This document shows, piece by piece, positions 16,913 to 27,339 of a stretch of 64,000 nt of DNA. How positions within the stretch are numbered: the first letter of the stretch is position 1; each line of letters begins with the position of its first letter. The stretch spans positions 682,001-746,000 of the forward strand of contig NZ_JAAXCY010000001.1 of NCBI RefSeq assembly GCF_014230465.1, written 5' to 3'. Origin of the DNA: Pseudomonas cremoris. Lineage in GTDB: Bacteria > Pseudomonadota > Gammaproteobacteria > Pseudomonadales > Pseudomonadaceae. The notes beneath the pieces are model-generated. The model searched no databases. It had not been told where the DNA came from and saw only the letters and a program-made list of their open reading frames with translations. The translations under genes were made by a program, and so were the position numbers.

Positions 16913-17473
16913 TCAGGGCTCCAGGCCAATACGGAAAAACTCCCCGCCGCTCCAGACCCCAAGCCAGTTCTGACCGTTGATCGGACGGCTCACCGCCAGT
17001 TCAACCAATTGGTAGAACACGTTGCGGTGTACCAGGGCTTCGAGGTTGGTGCGCACCCGCAGGTAGGGTGACGGCTCTTGGGTAATGGGGTCGATCACTA
17101 CGCGCAATGGGTGTTCCATGCCCGCTTCAATCGGCTCATCGACGTTGGTGGTGAAGCGCAGCACTTGGCTTTCGCCCTGCCCTTCCACCTCAAGGGTCAC
17201 GGCGACAAAGGGCGCATCATCGACGGTGATGCCGACCTTTTCCACGGGCGTGACCAGGAAGTACTCATCGCCATCGCGGCGGATGATGTTGGAGAACAAC
17301 TTGACCATCGGCTTACGCCCGATCGGCGTGCCCTGGTAGAACCAGGTGCCATCACGGGCGATACGCATGTCGATGTTGCCGCAGAAATCCGGGTTCCACA
17401 TGTGCACCGGCGCCGGCCCCTTGCCCTTGGGCAGTTGGGCCAACAGATCATTGGCCTTGGCGGAATCGGTCAT
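16913..17473 (-). CDS. DUF1285 domain protein
   Basis: A 186-residue cytoplasmic protein matching the DUF1285 pattern: CGNIDMRIARDGTWFYQGTPIGR near residue 30, FSNIIRRDGDEYFLVTPVEK, and the C-terminal WLGVWSGGEFFRIG. It is common and conserved in pseudomonads and other proteobacteria. The function is not established. It lies 17 bases downstream of a DUF4823 lipoprotein gene and is likely cotranscribed with it. Confidence 0.85.
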   Translation of the reverse strand: MTDSAKANDLLAQLPKGKGPAPVHMWNPDFCGNIDMRIARDGTWFYQGTPIGRKPMVKLFSNIIRRDGDEYFLVTPVEKVGITVDDAPFVAVTLEVEGQGESQVLRFTTNVDEPIEAGMEHPLRVVIDPITQEPSPYLRVRTNLEALVHRNVFYQLVELAVSRPINGQNWLGVWSGGEFFRIGLEP

Positions 17474-17490
17474 GGGGTTCTCCTCGGGAT

Positions 17491-18096
17491 TTATTGGTCA
17501 CTCATGCCCAGCAGGCTGCGCGCGTACTGCGCAAGGGGACGAGCGATCAGGTCTTGTGGCTTGTTGTCGTGGAACGTCAGTAAACCGCCACGGCTGCGAA
17601 TGCGCACAGTATCGATCAAATACTGGGTGCTGGTCTCGATCAACATGACCTGGATCACGCCACTGTCGAGGCCGAGTCGGTCGAGGGCCTCCTGATCGGA
17701 CCACTCGTCGGCGTTGCCGATGCGGTCATCCGCTGCCGCGAAACGGCAATACAGCAAATAGTGGGCACCCGCGCCACGCGCTTCGGCCATCGCCTGCTCC
17801 AGGCCTTCAGCCTGACGGGCGCGGCGCACCATGGGGAAGTATTCGACAAAACCATTAAAAGCCTCTTCAGCCACCACGTTTGGACGCGGATAGGCGCTGC
17901 CTGGCGGCACAAAGGCACCTTGGGCGATGAAGATAAACGAGTCCGGCTGCACGCGAACCGAGTTGCTGCGGCGCGTATCGCTGTGGTCCAGCAGCCCGGC
18001 GTCACTCATCTGATAACGGGTGCCTTCGGCCATATCGCTGACGGTCATGCAACCACTCAGCGCCAACGACGCCAGCAACAAAACCAGACTACGCAT
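17491..18096 (-). CDS. DUF4823 family lipoprotein
   Basis: A 201-residue predicted lipoprotein. The signal peptide MRSLVLLLASLALSGC ends in a lipobox (LSGC, Cys16). The body matches DUF4823 (ARGAGAHYLLYCRFAAADDR and GVIQVMLIETSTQYLIDTV). The start at 18096 was chosen because it has a strong ribosome site (AGGAATAGG) and gives a proper lipoprotein signal; the longer reading frame to 18162 does not. The role is unknown; probably envelope-located. Confidence 0.82.
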   Translation of the reverse strand: MRSLVLLLASLALSGCMTVSDMAEGTRYQMSDAGLLDHSDTRRSNSVRVQPDSFIFIAQGAFVPPGSAYPRPNVVAEEAFNGFVEYFPMVRRARQAEGLEQAMAEARGAGAHYLLYCRFAAADDRIGNADEWSDQEALDRLGLDSGVIQVMLIETSTQYLIDTVRIRSRGGLLTFHDNKPQDLIARPLAQYARSLLGMSDQ

Positions 18097-18194
18097 CCTA
18101 TTCCTCCAGAAGCCGGTGACGGAAAACCGGCGAATGGGCGTGAGATGCAGAAACCGCGCCATTCAGGAGAGGCACCTGTCCAAATGTAGGCGTT

Positions 18195-19163
18195 TTAGCC
18201 GCCGATGATCTTCATGATGGTAGCGCCACCCGAAAACGCGACTTCCTGTTTGTCGCCCAAGGCTTTCATCAACAGACCTTGCAGGGCAGGCAATGCCTGG
18301 TGTCGCGGCAGGTCCAGCAAGTCACCGACGTAATGACGATTGCTCGACGACAAGCACCCATGCAACCAACCCGTGGAAGACAAGCGCAGCCGCGAACAGG
18401 TACGGCAGAACGGCACGCTCTCGTTAGCGATCACACCGAAGTAGCCTTTGCCCGGCACTTCGTAGCGCACCGCCGTCGCGTCCACAGGAGCGTTGGCTTG
18501 CAGGTACTCGTGATGTTCGCCGATCAGGCTGAGTAGCTGCTGCAGACTGACAAATTGCTGCAGAAACGCGTTGGAGTCCTTGGCCAGGTGCCCCATGCGC
18601 ATCAACTCGATAAACCGCAATTCGTAGCCGCGCTTCAGGCAGTAATCCAGCAACGGCATCACCTGGTCCAGGTTCTGGCCGCGCAGTGGCACCATATTGA
18701 CCTTGATCTTGATCCCGGCAGCGCGGGCCTGGTCCATGCCGTCGAGCACGGTGGCCAAGTCGCCGCCACGGGCGATGCTGCGGAAGGCGTCGGCGTCCAG
18801 AGTGTCGAGGGAAACGTTGATGCGCTTGATCCCGGCATCCACCAGCAACGGCAACTTGCGTGCAAGCAGTTGGCCGTTGGTGGTCAGGCTGATATCACTG
18901 AGCCCCATCTGCCCTACGGCGCCCATGAAGGCTTCCAGTTTTGGGCTGACCAGCGGCTCACCGCCGGTGATACGCAGGCGCTCGATACCGGCCGCCTCAA
19001 TCAGATAGGCCACACCGCGGGCCATGGCCTCGGCCGAGAGTTCGTCCTGGGCAGCCACCAGCCGCTTGCCGTTGGGCACGCAGTAGGTACACGCATAATT
19101 GCAGGCTGAGGTCAGGCTGATCCGCAAATTGCGAAAACGCCTGCCTTGACGATCAACGATCAT
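18195..19163 (-). CDS. moaA: GTP 3',8-cyclase MoaA
   Basis: A 322-residue radical SAM enzyme for the first step of molybdenum cofactor synthesis. The N-terminal 4Fe-4S motif CNYACTYC is at about residues 21-28, and the SAM motif GGEPL near 67. The second cluster has CRTC followed by a Cys 13 residues on, and the conserved C-terminal Gly-Gly (KIIGG) is present. No other moa genes are adjacent, so this is a solitary copy; pseudomonads often carry more than one. The MobA-like/XdhC pair at 37.6-39.2 kb belongs to the same cofactor economy. Confidence 0.92.
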   Translation of the reverse strand: MIVDRQGRRFRNLRISLTSACNYACTYCVPNGKRLVAAQDELSAEAMARGVAYLIEAAGIERLRITGGEPLVSPKLEAFMGAVGQMGLSDISLTTNGQLLARKLPLLVDAGIKRINVSLDTLDADAFRSIARGGDLATVLDGMDQARAAGIKIKVNMVPLRGQNLDQVMPLLDYCLKRGYELRFIELMRMGHLAKDSNAFLQQFVSLQQLLSLIGEHHEYLQANAPVDATAVRYEVPGKGYFGVIANESVPFCRTCSRLRLSSTGWLHGCLSSSNRHYVGDLLDLPRHQALPALQGLLMKALGDKQEVAFSGGATIMKIIGG

Positions 19164-19194
19164 GGATCACTCCGACAGAGGATGTTACGGGCGC

Positions 19195-19226
19195 GCTAAA
19201 AGCTGACTGAAAAATCAGCTTTTAGC
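19195..19226. terminator. Perfect 12-bp hairpin downstream of the TetR gene
   Basis: GCTAAAAGCTGA pairs perfectly with TCAGCTTTTAGC across an 8-base loop. It lies between the TetR stop (19279) and the moaA start, without a strong U-run. It is either a terminator for the TetR transcript or a structure in the moaA leader. Confidence 0.55.
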
Positions 19227-19278
19227 AAGCGTCCTTGCCTGAGTATATTCCTGGGGTACTGCGCGTGGCAGTAAATCC

Positions 19279-19932
19279 TCAGGTGGCAGGGAGTTCGGCA
19301 GCCGGTGGCTCGCTGCTGTGTTTACGCTTGTTGCCCATGCGTACACCGATGTCCATCAGGAACTGGAAGAAACCTTCCTGATCTTCCAACACGTTGCTCC
19401 AGAACGGCGAGTGGTACAGCGCCACCGCGCCGTGCACCAACGCCCAGGCAGCGCAGTAGTGGAAATACGGCGGTACGTCTTCCAGCTTGCCTTCGCTGAT
19501 ACGGCCCTTGATCAGCAGGGTCAGGCGTTCGAAGTTCGAGGCACGGATCTTGTGCAGCTCTTCGACCATTTCCGGCACCTGATGGCCCTTGACCACTTTT
19601 TCTTCCAGGCGGTCAAACAGGCGGTACCGCTGCGGGTCACGCATGCGGAATTCGAAATAGGCGCGCGACAGCGCTTCCTTGTCCTTGTCGACATCGGCCG
19701 AATGCAGCAGCTCGTTCAAATCGCGCTCATAGTCGAGCATCAGGCGCAGGTAGATCTCGGCCTTCGACTTGAAGTGCTTGTAGATGGTGCCTTTGCCGAT
19801 ACCCACGGCATCCGCGATCATCTCGACGGTGACGCTGTCTTCACCTTGTTCGAGGAACAGCTTGAGCGCGGTGTCGAGAATTTCCTGCTCACGGCGGCGA
19901 AACTCACGGACCTTACGGGGTTCTTTGTGCAT
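19279..19932 (-). CDS. TetR family transcriptional regulator
   Basis: A 217-residue regulator. The N-terminal helix-turn-helix reads TVEMIADAVGIGKGTIYKHFKSKAEIY (about residues 35-61), followed by an all-helical ligand domain. It occupies the position of P. aeruginosa PA2957, upstream of the tatD-rpmF housekeeping block. Its regulon cannot be read from the sequence. A basic, disordered C-terminus (KRKHSSEPPAAELPAT) is present. Confidence 0.85.
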   Translation of the reverse strand: MHKEPRKVREFRRREQEILDTALKLFLEQGEDSVTVEMIADAVGIGKGTIYKHFKSKAEIYLRLMLDYERDLNELLHSADVDKDKEALSRAYFEFRMRDPQRYRLFDRLEEKVVKGHQVPEMVEELHKIRASNFERLTLLIKGRISEGKLEDVPPYFHYCAAWALVHGAVALYHSPFWSNVLEDQEGFFQFLMDIGVRMGNKRKHSSEPPAAELPAT

Positions 19933-20228
19933 GAGGAAGAGATCTGCAGAGGTGAATAGGGGGCGGGTTGCGCAGGGCCACGGATACGTGGCGATACGAT
20001 TTACCCGATGCGAGGGATTATCCAGACTGAACGGTCGCCGAGCAACGCCTATGTGAACAATCTGCGCACCTTCCTAACCCTGCGCCAACGAATAGTCGCC
20101 TATCAGTCAGAAATAATACGCAACAACTACCGCCGTACACCTGCGTAATGAGAACTCAAGCGAAGCGCGTGTATTCCAAATCTGTTTAAAAAACGAACAG
20201 TCGCGACTGGACTGAATCAGATACTGAT

Positions 20229-20235
20229 CAATACT
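20229..20235 (+). promoter_or_regulatory. Candidate RpoS-type -10 element of rgsA
   Basis: CAATACT resembles the RpoS -10 consensus CTATACT and lies 7 bases before the start of the first stem of the RNA. A perfect palindrome CAGTCGCGACTG at 20198-20209 falls around -44 to -33 and could be a regulator site. Confidence 0.5.
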
Positions 20236-20241
20236 TGAACT

Positions 20242-20358
20242 GTCGGCGTGACATCTCCCCCAAGTGACGCGCCGACCTGGGTACCGAAGGACTGTGTGCC
20301 CTTGTTTTACTCCTAATGGTCTTAGCCCGGATTCACCCCCCAGAACCCGGGTTTTTTT
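20242..20358 (+). ncRNA. rgsA: Probable RgsA small regulatory RNA
   Basis: A free-standing transcription unit of about 117 nt between the TetR gene and tatD. It begins with a perfect stem GTCGGCG/CGCCGAC (20242-20248 with 20270-20276), continues through an unstructured pyrimidine-rich segment, and ends with a CCCGG/CCGGG hairpin followed by eight T residues (20352-20359). RgsA, an RpoS-dependent, indirectly Gac-controlled RNA of about 120 nt, is encoded at this locus in Pseudomonas (PA2958.1, next to the tatD-side genes). Position, length, promoter type and terminator agree. Identity is from synteny and structure, not from alignment. Confidence 0.75.
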
Positions 20359-20361
20359 TGC

Positions 20362-21147
20362 CTAGGATTTGACGTGCGCCAATGGGAACAAGCGTTTGAA
20401 GTTCTCAGTCGTCTGCTCGGCAAAACGCTCCACGGACTCGCCGCGCAGCATCGCCAGGTAATCTGCCACGTCTCGGACGTATTCCGGCAAGTTGGGCTTG
20501 CCCCGATGCGGGATCGGCGCCAGATACGGCGAGTCGGTTTCCACCAGCAGCCGGTCGGCCGGCACCTGGCGTGCCACGTCGCGCAAAGCGTCGGCATTGC
20601 GAAAAGTGACGATGCCCGACAGCGAGATGTAGAAACCCAGGTCCAGAGCCGCCTTGGCCATCTCCCAGTCTTCGGTAAAGCAGTGCAGCACGCCGGCCTG
20701 GGGTAGCGCAGCTTCGCGCAGCAGGGCCAGGGTATCGGCGCGGGCGCCCCGCGTGTGGACGATCACCGGTTTGCCGGTTTGCTGGGCGGCTTGCAGGTGC
20801 AAGCGAAAGGAGGCTTGCTGCAACTCGGCGGCTTCGGGTTCGTAGTGGTAGTCCAGGCCAGTTTCGCCAATCGCCACCACCCGCGGGTGGTTGAGTTCAC
20901 CCAGCAACCAATCTAGCGCAGGCGCTTCGCCGGGCTTGAGGTCCAACGGGTGGATACCCACCGAGCAGTCCACATCGGCATAACGCTCGGCCAGGGCTTT
21001 GACGTCGGCAGCGTTTTCAGCGCTGACGCCGATGCACAGGAAGTGCCCTACCCCACGCTGGCGAGCGGCTTCGAGGGCCGCGTCCAGGGAGCCGCCGTGC
21101 TGAGAGAGGTCGAGGCGATCAAGGTGGCAATGGGAATCTACGAGCAT
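20362..21147 (-). CDS. tatD: TatD family metal-dependent hydrolase
   Basis: A 261-residue TIM-barrel deoxyribonuclease/hydrolase. Metal ligands are visible in VDSHCHLD at the N-terminus, the Glu in IGETGLDY near residue 92, VHTRGA and HCFT further in, and ETDSPYLAP near 205. It is probably a 3'-5' nuclease involved in DNA quality control. The ATG at 21147 begins the conserved MLVDSHCHLD; an ATG two codons earlier (21153) is also possible. The 58-63 base gap to holB lacks the pilZ gene present here in P. aeruginosa. Confidence 0.92.
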   Translation of the reverse strand: MLVDSHCHLDRLDLSQHGGSLDAALEAARQRGVGHFLCIGVSAENAADVKALAERYADVDCSVGIHPLDLKPGEAPALDWLLGELNHPRVVAIGETGLDYHYEPEAAELQQASFRLHLQAAQQTGKPVIVHTRGARADTLALLREAALPQAGVLHCFTEDWEMAKAALDLGFYISLSGIVTFRNADALRDVARQVPADRLLVETDSPYLAPIPHRGKPNLPEYVRDVADYLAMLRGESVERFAEQTTENFKRLFPLAHVKS

Positions 21148-21210
21148 AGGCATCTACGACTTAAATCACGGAAAGTGTCTGGCCCACGATACACCCGCAG
21201 GCCTCGGAAA

Positions 21211-22834
<1,624 letters not shown>

Positions 22835-22844
22835 TTAGTCAGAG

Positions 22845-23978
22845 TCATTGCGGGCTTTGCGGCGCGACAGTGTCGGGCGTAGGCGTGGCCGGCGTTTCAG
22901 CAGGTGCCTCGGTCGATGGCGCCGGATCTTCCGCCGGTTTTACCACCGGTGCGGGACTGGAGCGGTAGTCAGCACGACGCTTGAGCTGGAACTCACGCAC
23001 GGCGGCGTTATGCGCATCCAGGTCATCGGAGAAAACATGGCTGCCATCGCCACGGGCGACGAAATACAGGCTGCTGCCCGGCACCGGGTTGAGCGCCGCG
23101 TGGATCGCCTCGCGGCCGACCATGGCAATCGGTGTCGGCGGCAAACCGGAAATCATATAGGTGTTATAGGGGTTGGCCTCCTTGAGATGAGCGCGGGTCA
23201 ACTTGCCGTTGTAGCGCTCTCCCAGGCCGTAGATCACCGTGGGGTCGGTCTGCAACAGCATGCCGACTTTCAGGCGACGCACGAACACCCCGGCAATCTG
23301 CCCGCGCTCCTCAGGTACACCGGTCTCCTTCTCGACCAGGGACGCCATGATCAGCGCTTGATAAGGCTCGGTGTACGGCGCATCGGCGGCACGCTTGCTC
23401 CACTCCTGGGCAAGTACGTCGTCCAGGCGGTTATAGGCTTTTTTCAGCAATTCGACGTCGGTCATCCCACGCACGAAACGATAGGTATCCGGGAAGAAGC
23501 GACCTTCGGGGAACACACCGGGGTGGCCGAGCTTGTCCATTACTTCGCTGTCGCTGAGGCCGGAAAGGGTTTGCACGATCTTTTCATGCTTGGCCAGCGC
23601 CGAGCGAACCTGGCGGAAATTCCAGCCCTCCACCAACGTCAGGCTGTACTGCACCACTTCACCGCGCTGCCATAGGCCAATCAAACCTTGTGCGGTCATG
23701 CCGGGCGTCATGCGGTATTCGCCGCTGTGCAGCGGTTGGCCGTCGAGGTTGAAACGCCAATACAAGCGCAGCCAGAAGGCGCCATCGAGCACGCCGTCGG
23801 CTTCCAGGCGATTGAAGGTGCCGGTAGGGGTCGCCCCTGCCGGTACATCGAGCAATTGCTCCTGGGTCAGGTTCAAGGGCTGCTTCAAGGCAGAGTCGAA
23901 CTTCCAGGCCGAATAGCCCAACAGCAAAGCCGCCGAGAACAGACCGATCAGCAGCAGTACAACCAGTTTTCGTATCAA
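22845..23978 (-). CDS. mltG: Endolytic murein transglycosylase MltG
   Basis: A 377-residue inner-membrane lytic transglycosylase (YceG family) that cuts nascent peptidoglycan strands. One N-terminal membrane helix (about residues 5-22) is followed by the periplasmic domain. The catalytic region SLVEKETGVPEERGQIAGVFVRRL carries the conserved Glu in EKETG, followed by LQTDPTVIYGLG and NPYNTY. The C-terminal tail is Pro/Ala/Glu-rich and probably disordered. The TTG at 23978 lies one base past the pabC stop and gives a normal short N-terminus; the frame stays open to 24035. Confidence 0.88.
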   Translation of the reverse strand: MIRKLVVLLLIGLFSAALLLGYSAWKFDSALKQPLNLTQEQLLDVPAGATPTGTFNRLEADGVLDGAFWLRLYWRFNLDGQPLHSGEYRMTPGMTAQGLIGLWQRGEVVQYSLTLVEGWNFRQVRSALAKHEKIVQTLSGLSDSEVMDKLGHPGVFPEGRFFPDTYRFVRGMTDVELLKKAYNRLDDVLAQEWSKRAADAPYTEPYQALIMASLVEKETGVPEERGQIAGVFVRRLKVGMLLQTDPTVIYGLGERYNGKLTRAHLKEANPYNTYMISGLPPTPIAMVGREAIHAALNPVPGSSLYFVARGDGSHVFSDDLDAHNAAVREFQLKRRADYRSSPAPVVKPAEDPAPSTEAPAETPATPTPDTVAPQSPQ

Positions 23979-23979
23979 C

Positions 23980-24795
23980 TCAAATATCCAATAGCGCGCG
24001 AACAATGCCCTGCAGTTTACGGGTGAGCGGCCCAACCGACCAGCTCATCGCAGCGCAACCGCGCACCGGCCAAATGCCATAAACGCTGTTGCAGACAAAA
24101 ACTTCGTCGGCCTGCTGTAACTGCTCGATACTGATGTCGGCCACAGCCACCGGGATGCCCAGTGCCTGCGCCTGGGCCAGAATCTCGGCGCGCATCACCC
24201 CGGCAACGCCACAACGATTCAGATCGGCGGTTAGTAACAAGCCATTACGTACCAGGAACAGATTGCTGAATACACCTTCGATCACTCGGCCAGATATATC
24301 CTGCATCAAGCCTTCGGCATGTTCGGCATCCTGCCACTCGGCGCGGGCGATCACTTGCTCCAGGCGGTTAAGGTGCTTGAGGCCCGCCAGCAAGGGCTGC
24401 TCGGCCAAACGGGTCGCGCACGGGAACAGGCGGATGCCATCGGTTGCGTGGGTGTGGGGATAGGTTGCGGGCGGGCTGCCCTGCAAGATACGGCGCACCG
24501 GCGCGCCAGGGTTGATGCCATAACCCCGCAAGCTGTCGCCGCGAGAGAGGATCAACTTGAGAACACCGTCGCCGAGGGCCAAGGCGTAGGCCAGCACTTC
24601 GCTGCGGATCAACCCGTGATCGGCAGCCAAGGCGAGGCGCCTGCAACCCTCATCAAGGCGCTGCAGGTGGCGGTCGAGCAACACAGGTTGCCCGGCCTTG
24701 ACGGCGATGGTTTCGAACAGCCCATCGCCATACGCCAGGCCGCGATCTTTCAGGGGCACGTTGTCCGCTGGCTGACCGTCGACCCAGCTTTCCAT
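23980..24795 (-). CDS. pabC: Aminodeoxychorismate lyase
   Basis: A 271-residue PLP enzyme of fold type IV making 4-aminobenzoate for folate. The N-terminal DRGLAYGDGLFETIAVKAGQ is diagnostic, the PLP-lysine region is GLKHLNRLEQV (about residue 140), and a class-IV block SNLFLVRNG follows. The ATG overlaps the fabF stop as ATGA. The next gene is mltG. Confidence 0.92.
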   Translation of the reverse strand: MESWVDGQPADNVPLKDRGLAYGDGLFETIAVKAGQPVLLDRHLQRLDEGCRRLALAADHGLIRSEVLAYALALGDGVLKLILSRGDSLRGYGINPGAPVRRILQGSPPATYPHTHATDGIRLFPCATRLAEQPLLAGLKHLNRLEQVIARAEWQDAEHAEGLMQDISGRVIEGVFSNLFLVRNGLLLTADLNRCGVAGVMRAEILAQAQALGIPVAVADISIEQLQQADEVFVCNSVYGIWPVRGCAAMSWSVGPLTRKLQGIVRALLDI

Positions 24796-26039
24796 CACTC
24801 GGCGAACCGGCGGAACACCAGGGAACCGTTGGTGCCACCAAAACCGAACGAGTTGGACAACACTACGTCGATCGGCATCTGCTGCGCTTCGTGCGGCACG
24901 AAGTTCAGGTCGCAACCTTCGTCCGGCTCATCCAGGTTGATGGTCGGCGGAGCGACCTGATCCTTGATGGCCATCACGCTGAAGATCGCCTCGACCGCGC
25001 CCGCCGCACCCAGCAGGTGACCGGTCATGGACTTGGTGGAGCTGACCGCCAACTTGTAGGCGTGCTCGCCGAACACCGACTTGATAGCTTCGGCTTCCGC
25101 CAAGTCGCCAGTCGGGGTCGAAGTGCCATGTGCGTTGATGTATTGCACCTGGTCCGCATTGACCTTCGCATCACGCAGGGCGTTGGTGATGCAACGCGCA
25201 GCGCCGGCACCGTCGGACGGTGGCGAGGTCATGTGGTAAGCATCGCCGCTCATGCCAAAGCCGATCAGCTCGGCGTAAATGGTGGCACCACGCGCCTTGG
25301 CGTGCTCCAACTCTTCCAGCACCAGGGCACCGGCGCCGTCGGACAACACGAAACCGTCACGGCCCTTATCCCACGGACGGCTGGCACGGGTCGGCTCGTC
25401 GTTGCGGGTAGACAGTGCACGGGACGCGCCGAAGCCGCCCATGCCAAGGCCGCAAGCAGCCATCTCGGCGCCGCCGGCGATCATCACGTCGGCTTCGTCA
25501 TAGGCAATGTTGCGCGCAGCCATGCCGATGCAATGCGTGCCGGTGGTGCACGCGGTGGCGATGGCGTAGTTAGGCCCCTGCGCACCCAGGTGGATCGACA
25601 GGAACCCGGAAATCATATTGATGATCGAGCCCGGCACGAAGAACGGTGAAATTCGACGGGGGCCAGTATCGTGCAGGATGCGGCTGGTTTCTTCGATATT
25701 GGTCAGGCCACCAATACCCGAGCCCATGGCCACGCCGATGCGTTCACGGTTGGCGTCGGTGACTTCCAGGCCGGCGTTACGCACTGCCTGAAAACCGGCT
25801 GCCAGGCCGTATTGAATGAACAGGTCGAGTTTGCGGGACTCTTTGATCGAGAGGTATTCCTCGACATTGAAACCCTTTACCGAGCCGCCAAAACGGGTGG
25901 AATAGGCAGAAAGGTCCGTGTGTTCGATCAGACCAATACCACTGCGGCCAGCCAGAATGCCCTGCCAACTGCTTGGCACATCCGTACCCAGTGGCGACAA
26001 CATACCCATACCGGTGACTACGACGCGTCTACGCGACAC
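24795..26039 (-). CDS. fabF: Beta-ketoacyl-ACP synthase II
   Basis: A 414-residue condensing enzyme of fatty acid elongation. The active-site Cys lies in [12 protein letters not shown] (about residue 164), with the two catalytic His in HGTSTPTGD and [10 protein letters not shown]. The C-terminal NSFGFGGTN is conserved. It acts on malonyl-ACP and acyl-ACP carried by the adjacent acpP product. It lies 109 bases after acpP with a terminator between, so it probably depends on partial read-through or its own promoter. Confidence 0.95.
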   Translation of the reverse strand: MSRRRVVVTGMGMLSPLGTDVPSSWQGILAGRSGIGLIEHTDLSAYSTRFGGSVKGFNVEEYLSIKESRKLDLFIQYGLAAGFQAVRNAGLEVTDANRERIGVAMGSGIGGLTNIEETSRILHDTGPRRISPFFVPGSIINMISGFLSIHLGAQGPNYAIATACTTGTHCIGMAARNIAYDEADVMIAGGAEMAACGLGMGGFGASRALSTRNDEPTRASRPWDKGRDGFVLSDGAGALVLEELEHAKARGATIYAELIGFGMSGDAYHMTSPPSDGAGAARCITNALRDAKVNADQVQYINAHGTSTPTGDLAEAEAIKSVFGEHAYKLAVSSTKSMTGHLLGAAGAVEAIFSVMAIKDQVAPPTINLDEPDEGCDLNFVPHEAQQMPIDVVLSNSFGFGGTNGSLVFRRFAE

Positions 26040-26085
26040 AGCACTCTCCTTTTTCTAATGACGACACTTTGCTATAGAGCTAAAG

Positions 26086-26120
26086 AAAAAACCGCACGCT
26101 GTAACAGCAGTGCGGTTTTT
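26086..26120. terminator. Bidirectional-type terminator between acpP and fabF
   Basis: AAAAACCGCAC pairs with GTGCGGTTTTT around a 13-base loop. In the acpP direction the stem is followed by a T-rich stretch. It probably attenuates transcription so that acpP exceeds fabF. Confidence 0.8.
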
Positions 26121-26148
26121 CCCAACAGCAAGCGACGACTAAAAACTA

Positions 26149-26385
26149 TTACGCCTGGTGGGCAGTAACGTAGTCGATAGCAGCTTGAACGGTAGTGATT
26201 TTTTCAGCTTCTTCGTCCGGGATTTCGGTCTCGAATTCCTCTTCCAGAGCCATCACCAGCTCAACGGTGTCAAGGGAATCGGCACCCAGGTCTTCTACGA
26301 AGGAAGCAGTGTTGACCACTTCTTCTTCTTTAACGCCCAGTTGCTCGGCGACGATTTTCTTGACGCGCTCTTCGATGGTGCTCAT
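26149..26385 (-). CDS. acpP: Acyl carrier protein
   Basis: A 78-residue acidic four-helix carrier protein. The phosphopantetheine site is Ser37 in [10 protein letters not shown]. It carries all fatty acyl intermediates and is itself a substrate for the PcpS-type transferase at 44.6 kb. A 191-base gap separates it from fabG, large enough for a separate promoter, in line with the high expression of this gene. Confidence 0.97.
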   Translation of the reverse strand: MSTIEERVKKIVAEQLGVKEEEVVNTASFVEDLGADSLDTVELVMALEEEFETEIPDEEAEKITTVQAAIDYVTAHQA

Positions 26386-26576
26386 ACCTTGTTTAACTCC
26401 TAATGGACAAATTCAGGCAGCTGGCCAGTGGGTAAGTGTATAGAAAGCCTTTTCAGCTTTTCAACTGAAAGCTTCACCACGTACCCGGTCGGCCATCCGC
26501 CTATAAATTAAGTTGCAGCTTTATAACGGATTTTAGACAGCTCGTATGACATTTTTTTGAAGCGATCCGTCACAAT

Positions 26577-27320
26577 TTAACTCATGTACATCCCGCCGTT
26601 CACCGGGATTGTAGCCCCAGTCACGTATGCCGCACCGTCGGATGCCAGGAAAGAGACCACATTCGCGATCTCTTGAGCCTGGCCCAGACGGCCCAGCGGA
26701 ATCTGCGTCAGCAAGGCTTCACGCTGTGCTTCCGGCAGCTCGCGGGTCATATCGGTATCGATGAACCCTGGGGCCACCGAGTTGACCGTAATCGACCGCG
26801 AGCCGACTTCACGCGCCAGTGCACGGCTGAAACCTTCCAGGCCGGCCTTGGCGGAGGCGTAGTTTACTTGGCCTGCGTTGCCCATGGCACCCACTACGGA
26901 GCCAATATTGATAATTCGGCCCCAACGCGCCTTGGTCATGCCGCGCAAAACGCCCTTGGACAGGCGAAACAGACTGTTCAAGTTGGTATCGACCACGTCG
27001 TACCACTCGTCGTCTTTCATACGCATCATCAGGTTGTCGCGGGTGATACCGGCGTTGTTCACCAGAATAGCCGGCGCACCGAACTGTGCAGTGATCTCGG
27101 CCAGTACGGCTGCCACGGACTCGTCGCTGGTGACGTTCAGCTCAAGGCCGGTGCCTTGCACGCCGTTTTCCTTCAGGGTCGCGGCGATACGCTCGGCGCC
27201 CGAGGCAGAAGTGGCGGTGCCGATGACAACGGCGCCCTGACGGCCCAGCTCCAGGGCGATCGCCTGGCCAATGCCACGGCTTGCGCCGGTAACCAGTGCA
27301 ACTTTACCTTGCAGACTCAT
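26577..27320 (-). CDS. fabG: 3-oxoacyl-ACP reductase
   Basis: A 247-residue NADPH-dependent SDR reductase of the fatty acid cycle. The cofactor motif TGASRGIGQA is at about residues 12-21, NNAG near 88, catalytic Ser in NIGSVVG, and YASAK near 153. The start at 27320 (MSLQGKVALVTG) has a good ribosome site (GGAGAAG). It follows fabD by 19 bases. Confidence 0.95.
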   Translation of the reverse strand: MSLQGKVALVTGASRGIGQAIALELGRQGAVVIGTATSASGAERIAATLKENGVQGTGLELNVTSDESVAAVLAEITAQFGAPAILVNNAGITRDNLMMRMKDDEWYDVVDTNLNSLFRLSKGVLRGMTKARWGRIINIGSVVGAMGNAGQVNYASAKAGLEGFSRALAREVGSRSITVNSVAPGFIDTDMTRELPEAQREALLTQIPLGRLGQAQEIANVVSFLASDGAAYVTGATIPVNGGMYMS

Positions 27321-27339
27321 GCAGGCTTCTCCTAATTCT

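Noticed and set aside
20326..20359. Hairpin as the terminator of tatD
   Set aside because: The T-run is on the plus strand, while tatD is on the minus strand; it terminates the plus-strand RNA instead.
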